The notes beneath the pieces are model-generated. The model had not been told where the DNA came from and ran no database searches. It saw only the letters and a program-made list of their open reading frames with translations. Below are positions 6,572-6,781 of a stretch of DNA of 6,781 nt, in pieces (the first letter of the stretch is position 1; each line of letters begins with the position of its first letter). Source of the DNA: a bacterium (GTDB lineage Bacteria > Verrucomicrobiota > Verrucomicrobiia > Limisphaerales > UBA11358); the NCBI GenBank assembly GCA_021781185.1, contig JAJXXI010000730.1:1-6781 (forward strand), written 5' to 3'. The position numbers were made by a program, and so were the translations under genes.

Positions 6572-6605
6572 CTCCAGCCTCCGGTAACATTTAGCCGTGA
6601 GTCAA
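6572..6605 (-). repeat. Right terminal inverted repeat of the insertion sequence
   Basis: This is the inverted partner of 5302-5334. Read on the minus strand it begins TTGACTCACGGCTAAATG and continues TTACCGGAGGCTGGAG. It starts on the base after the transposase stop codon. Confidence 0.85.
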
Positions 6606-6641
6606 TACGGACTGCGCCTTCCGCGTCGGCGCAGGCCTCAT
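6606..6641 (-). pseudogene. Possible 5' end of a small gene cut by the insertion sequence
   Basis: On the minus strand ATG 6641 is preceded by AAGGAGG (6658-6652) with 10-nt spacing, a near-perfect Shine-Dalgarno and the only good one in the window. The frame encodes MRPAPTRKAQSV and then enters the insertion sequence, where it ends after four codons (LTHG, stop). Joining 6606 to 5301, the two element borders, keeps the frame open for 25 more codons (LGCGNCPKIVIAFPPENG and on) to a stop at 5224, for about 37 aa in total. I recognise no family. It may be a genuine small gene or chance. Confidence 0.3.
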
Positions 6642-6698
6642 GAATGATTATCCTCCTTGGACATTTGCATTTGAACCGTCACTGCCTTGACGGCAAAT
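6612..6698. repeat. Two inverted repeats in the right flank
   Basis: CTGCGCC / GGCGCAG (6612-6634, 9-nt loop) is a perfect 7-bp stem. ATTTG-AA-CCGTCA / TGACGG-CAAAT (6669-6698, loop CTGCCT) is an 11-bp stem with a 2-nt bulge. Neither is followed by a T-run on either strand, so they are not ordinary terminators. The rest of 6699-6781 holds no supported gene. A minus-strand frame is open from the window edge to TAA at 6648-6650, but I do not recognise its product. Confidence 0.4.
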
Positions 6699-6781
6699 CG
6701 CCTCCGCTCTGGCGCTGAAAATATCTGAAAGTTCTGCTCGACAATTCAGCCGGGCAGTTTCAAATAGCTTGCGGCATGGGC

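Larger units (their letters stand above)
5302..6605 (+). mobile_element. Insertion sequence, 1304 bp, one transposase gene, family not assigned
   Basis: The ends are set by an imperfect terminal inverted repeat. The left end reads TTGACTCA, spacer, AAATGTTACTGG and then GGCTGG. The right end, on the opposite strand, reads TTGACTCA, spacer, TAAATGTTACCGG and then AGGCTGG. A single transposase gene fills the interior, and its stop codon touches the right repeat. No target-site duplication is visible: bases before the left end (CATCCGAG) and after the right end (TACGGACT) do not match. The element looks intact because the open reading frame and all three acidic residues are present. It sits upstream of the RRM gene and appears to interrupt a small reading frame. 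Confidence 0.85.

Noticed and set aside
6654..6670. Possible sigma-54 promoter (TTGGAC...TTGCAT)
   Set aside because: Only 6 nt separate the GG and GC elements; sigma-54 promoters need about 10.
1..6781. CRISPR array, tRNA, rRNA or toxin-antitoxin pair
   Set aside because: No regularly spaced repeats, no cloverleaf-like or rRNA-like stretches, and no paired small genes were found on either strand.

Overview
This is a high-GC bacterial chromosome segment with short intergenic gaps, several GTG starts and almost no Shine-Dalgarno sequences. A hopanoid-type radical SAM enzyme, a small RRM RNA-binding protein, a bacterial SUFU-like protein and IF-1 together suggest a Verrucomicrobiota-like or related environmental bacterium. 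That placement is inferred from gene content and style; no rRNA or phylogenetic marker was tested.

Layout: positions 2-3245 on the plus strand hold the 3' end of an HpnH-type radical SAM gene, an MFS exporter and a sigma-54-dependent response regulator. The gaps between these three genes are 48-49 nt. Positions 3254-5106 on the minus strand hold, in transcription order, an RRM RNA-binding protein, a clear intrinsic terminator, infA (IF-1), a VOC/glyoxalase-fold protein and a SUFU-domain protein. The SUFU gene converges tail to tail on the response regulator with 8 bp between stop codons. Positions 5302-6605 are a complete-looking 1304-bp insertion sequence encoding one DDE transposase of about 399 aa. 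The last 176 bases are a flank with a strong ribosome binding site and a start codon whose reading frame runs into the insertion sequence.

How the genes relate: the RRM protein and IF-1 both act on RNA or translation and are neighbours, but a terminator separates them. HpnH makes adenosylhopane in the membrane lipid pathway; the following MFS gene has no demonstrated link to it. The response regulator has no sensor kinase in the window, and I found no convincing -24/-12 promoter as a local target.

The most interesting structure is in the insertion sequence. Besides 33-34 bp imperfect terminal inverted repeats, each end carries a second, inner copy of a two-part motif (TTGaCTCA, 8-9 nt spacer, GTTAC). 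The inner left copy covers the transposase start codon and the inner right copy lies within its last codons. I see no CRISPR array, toxin-antitoxin pair or recognisable defence island. Apart from the insertion sequence architecture, this looks like an ordinary genomic region.
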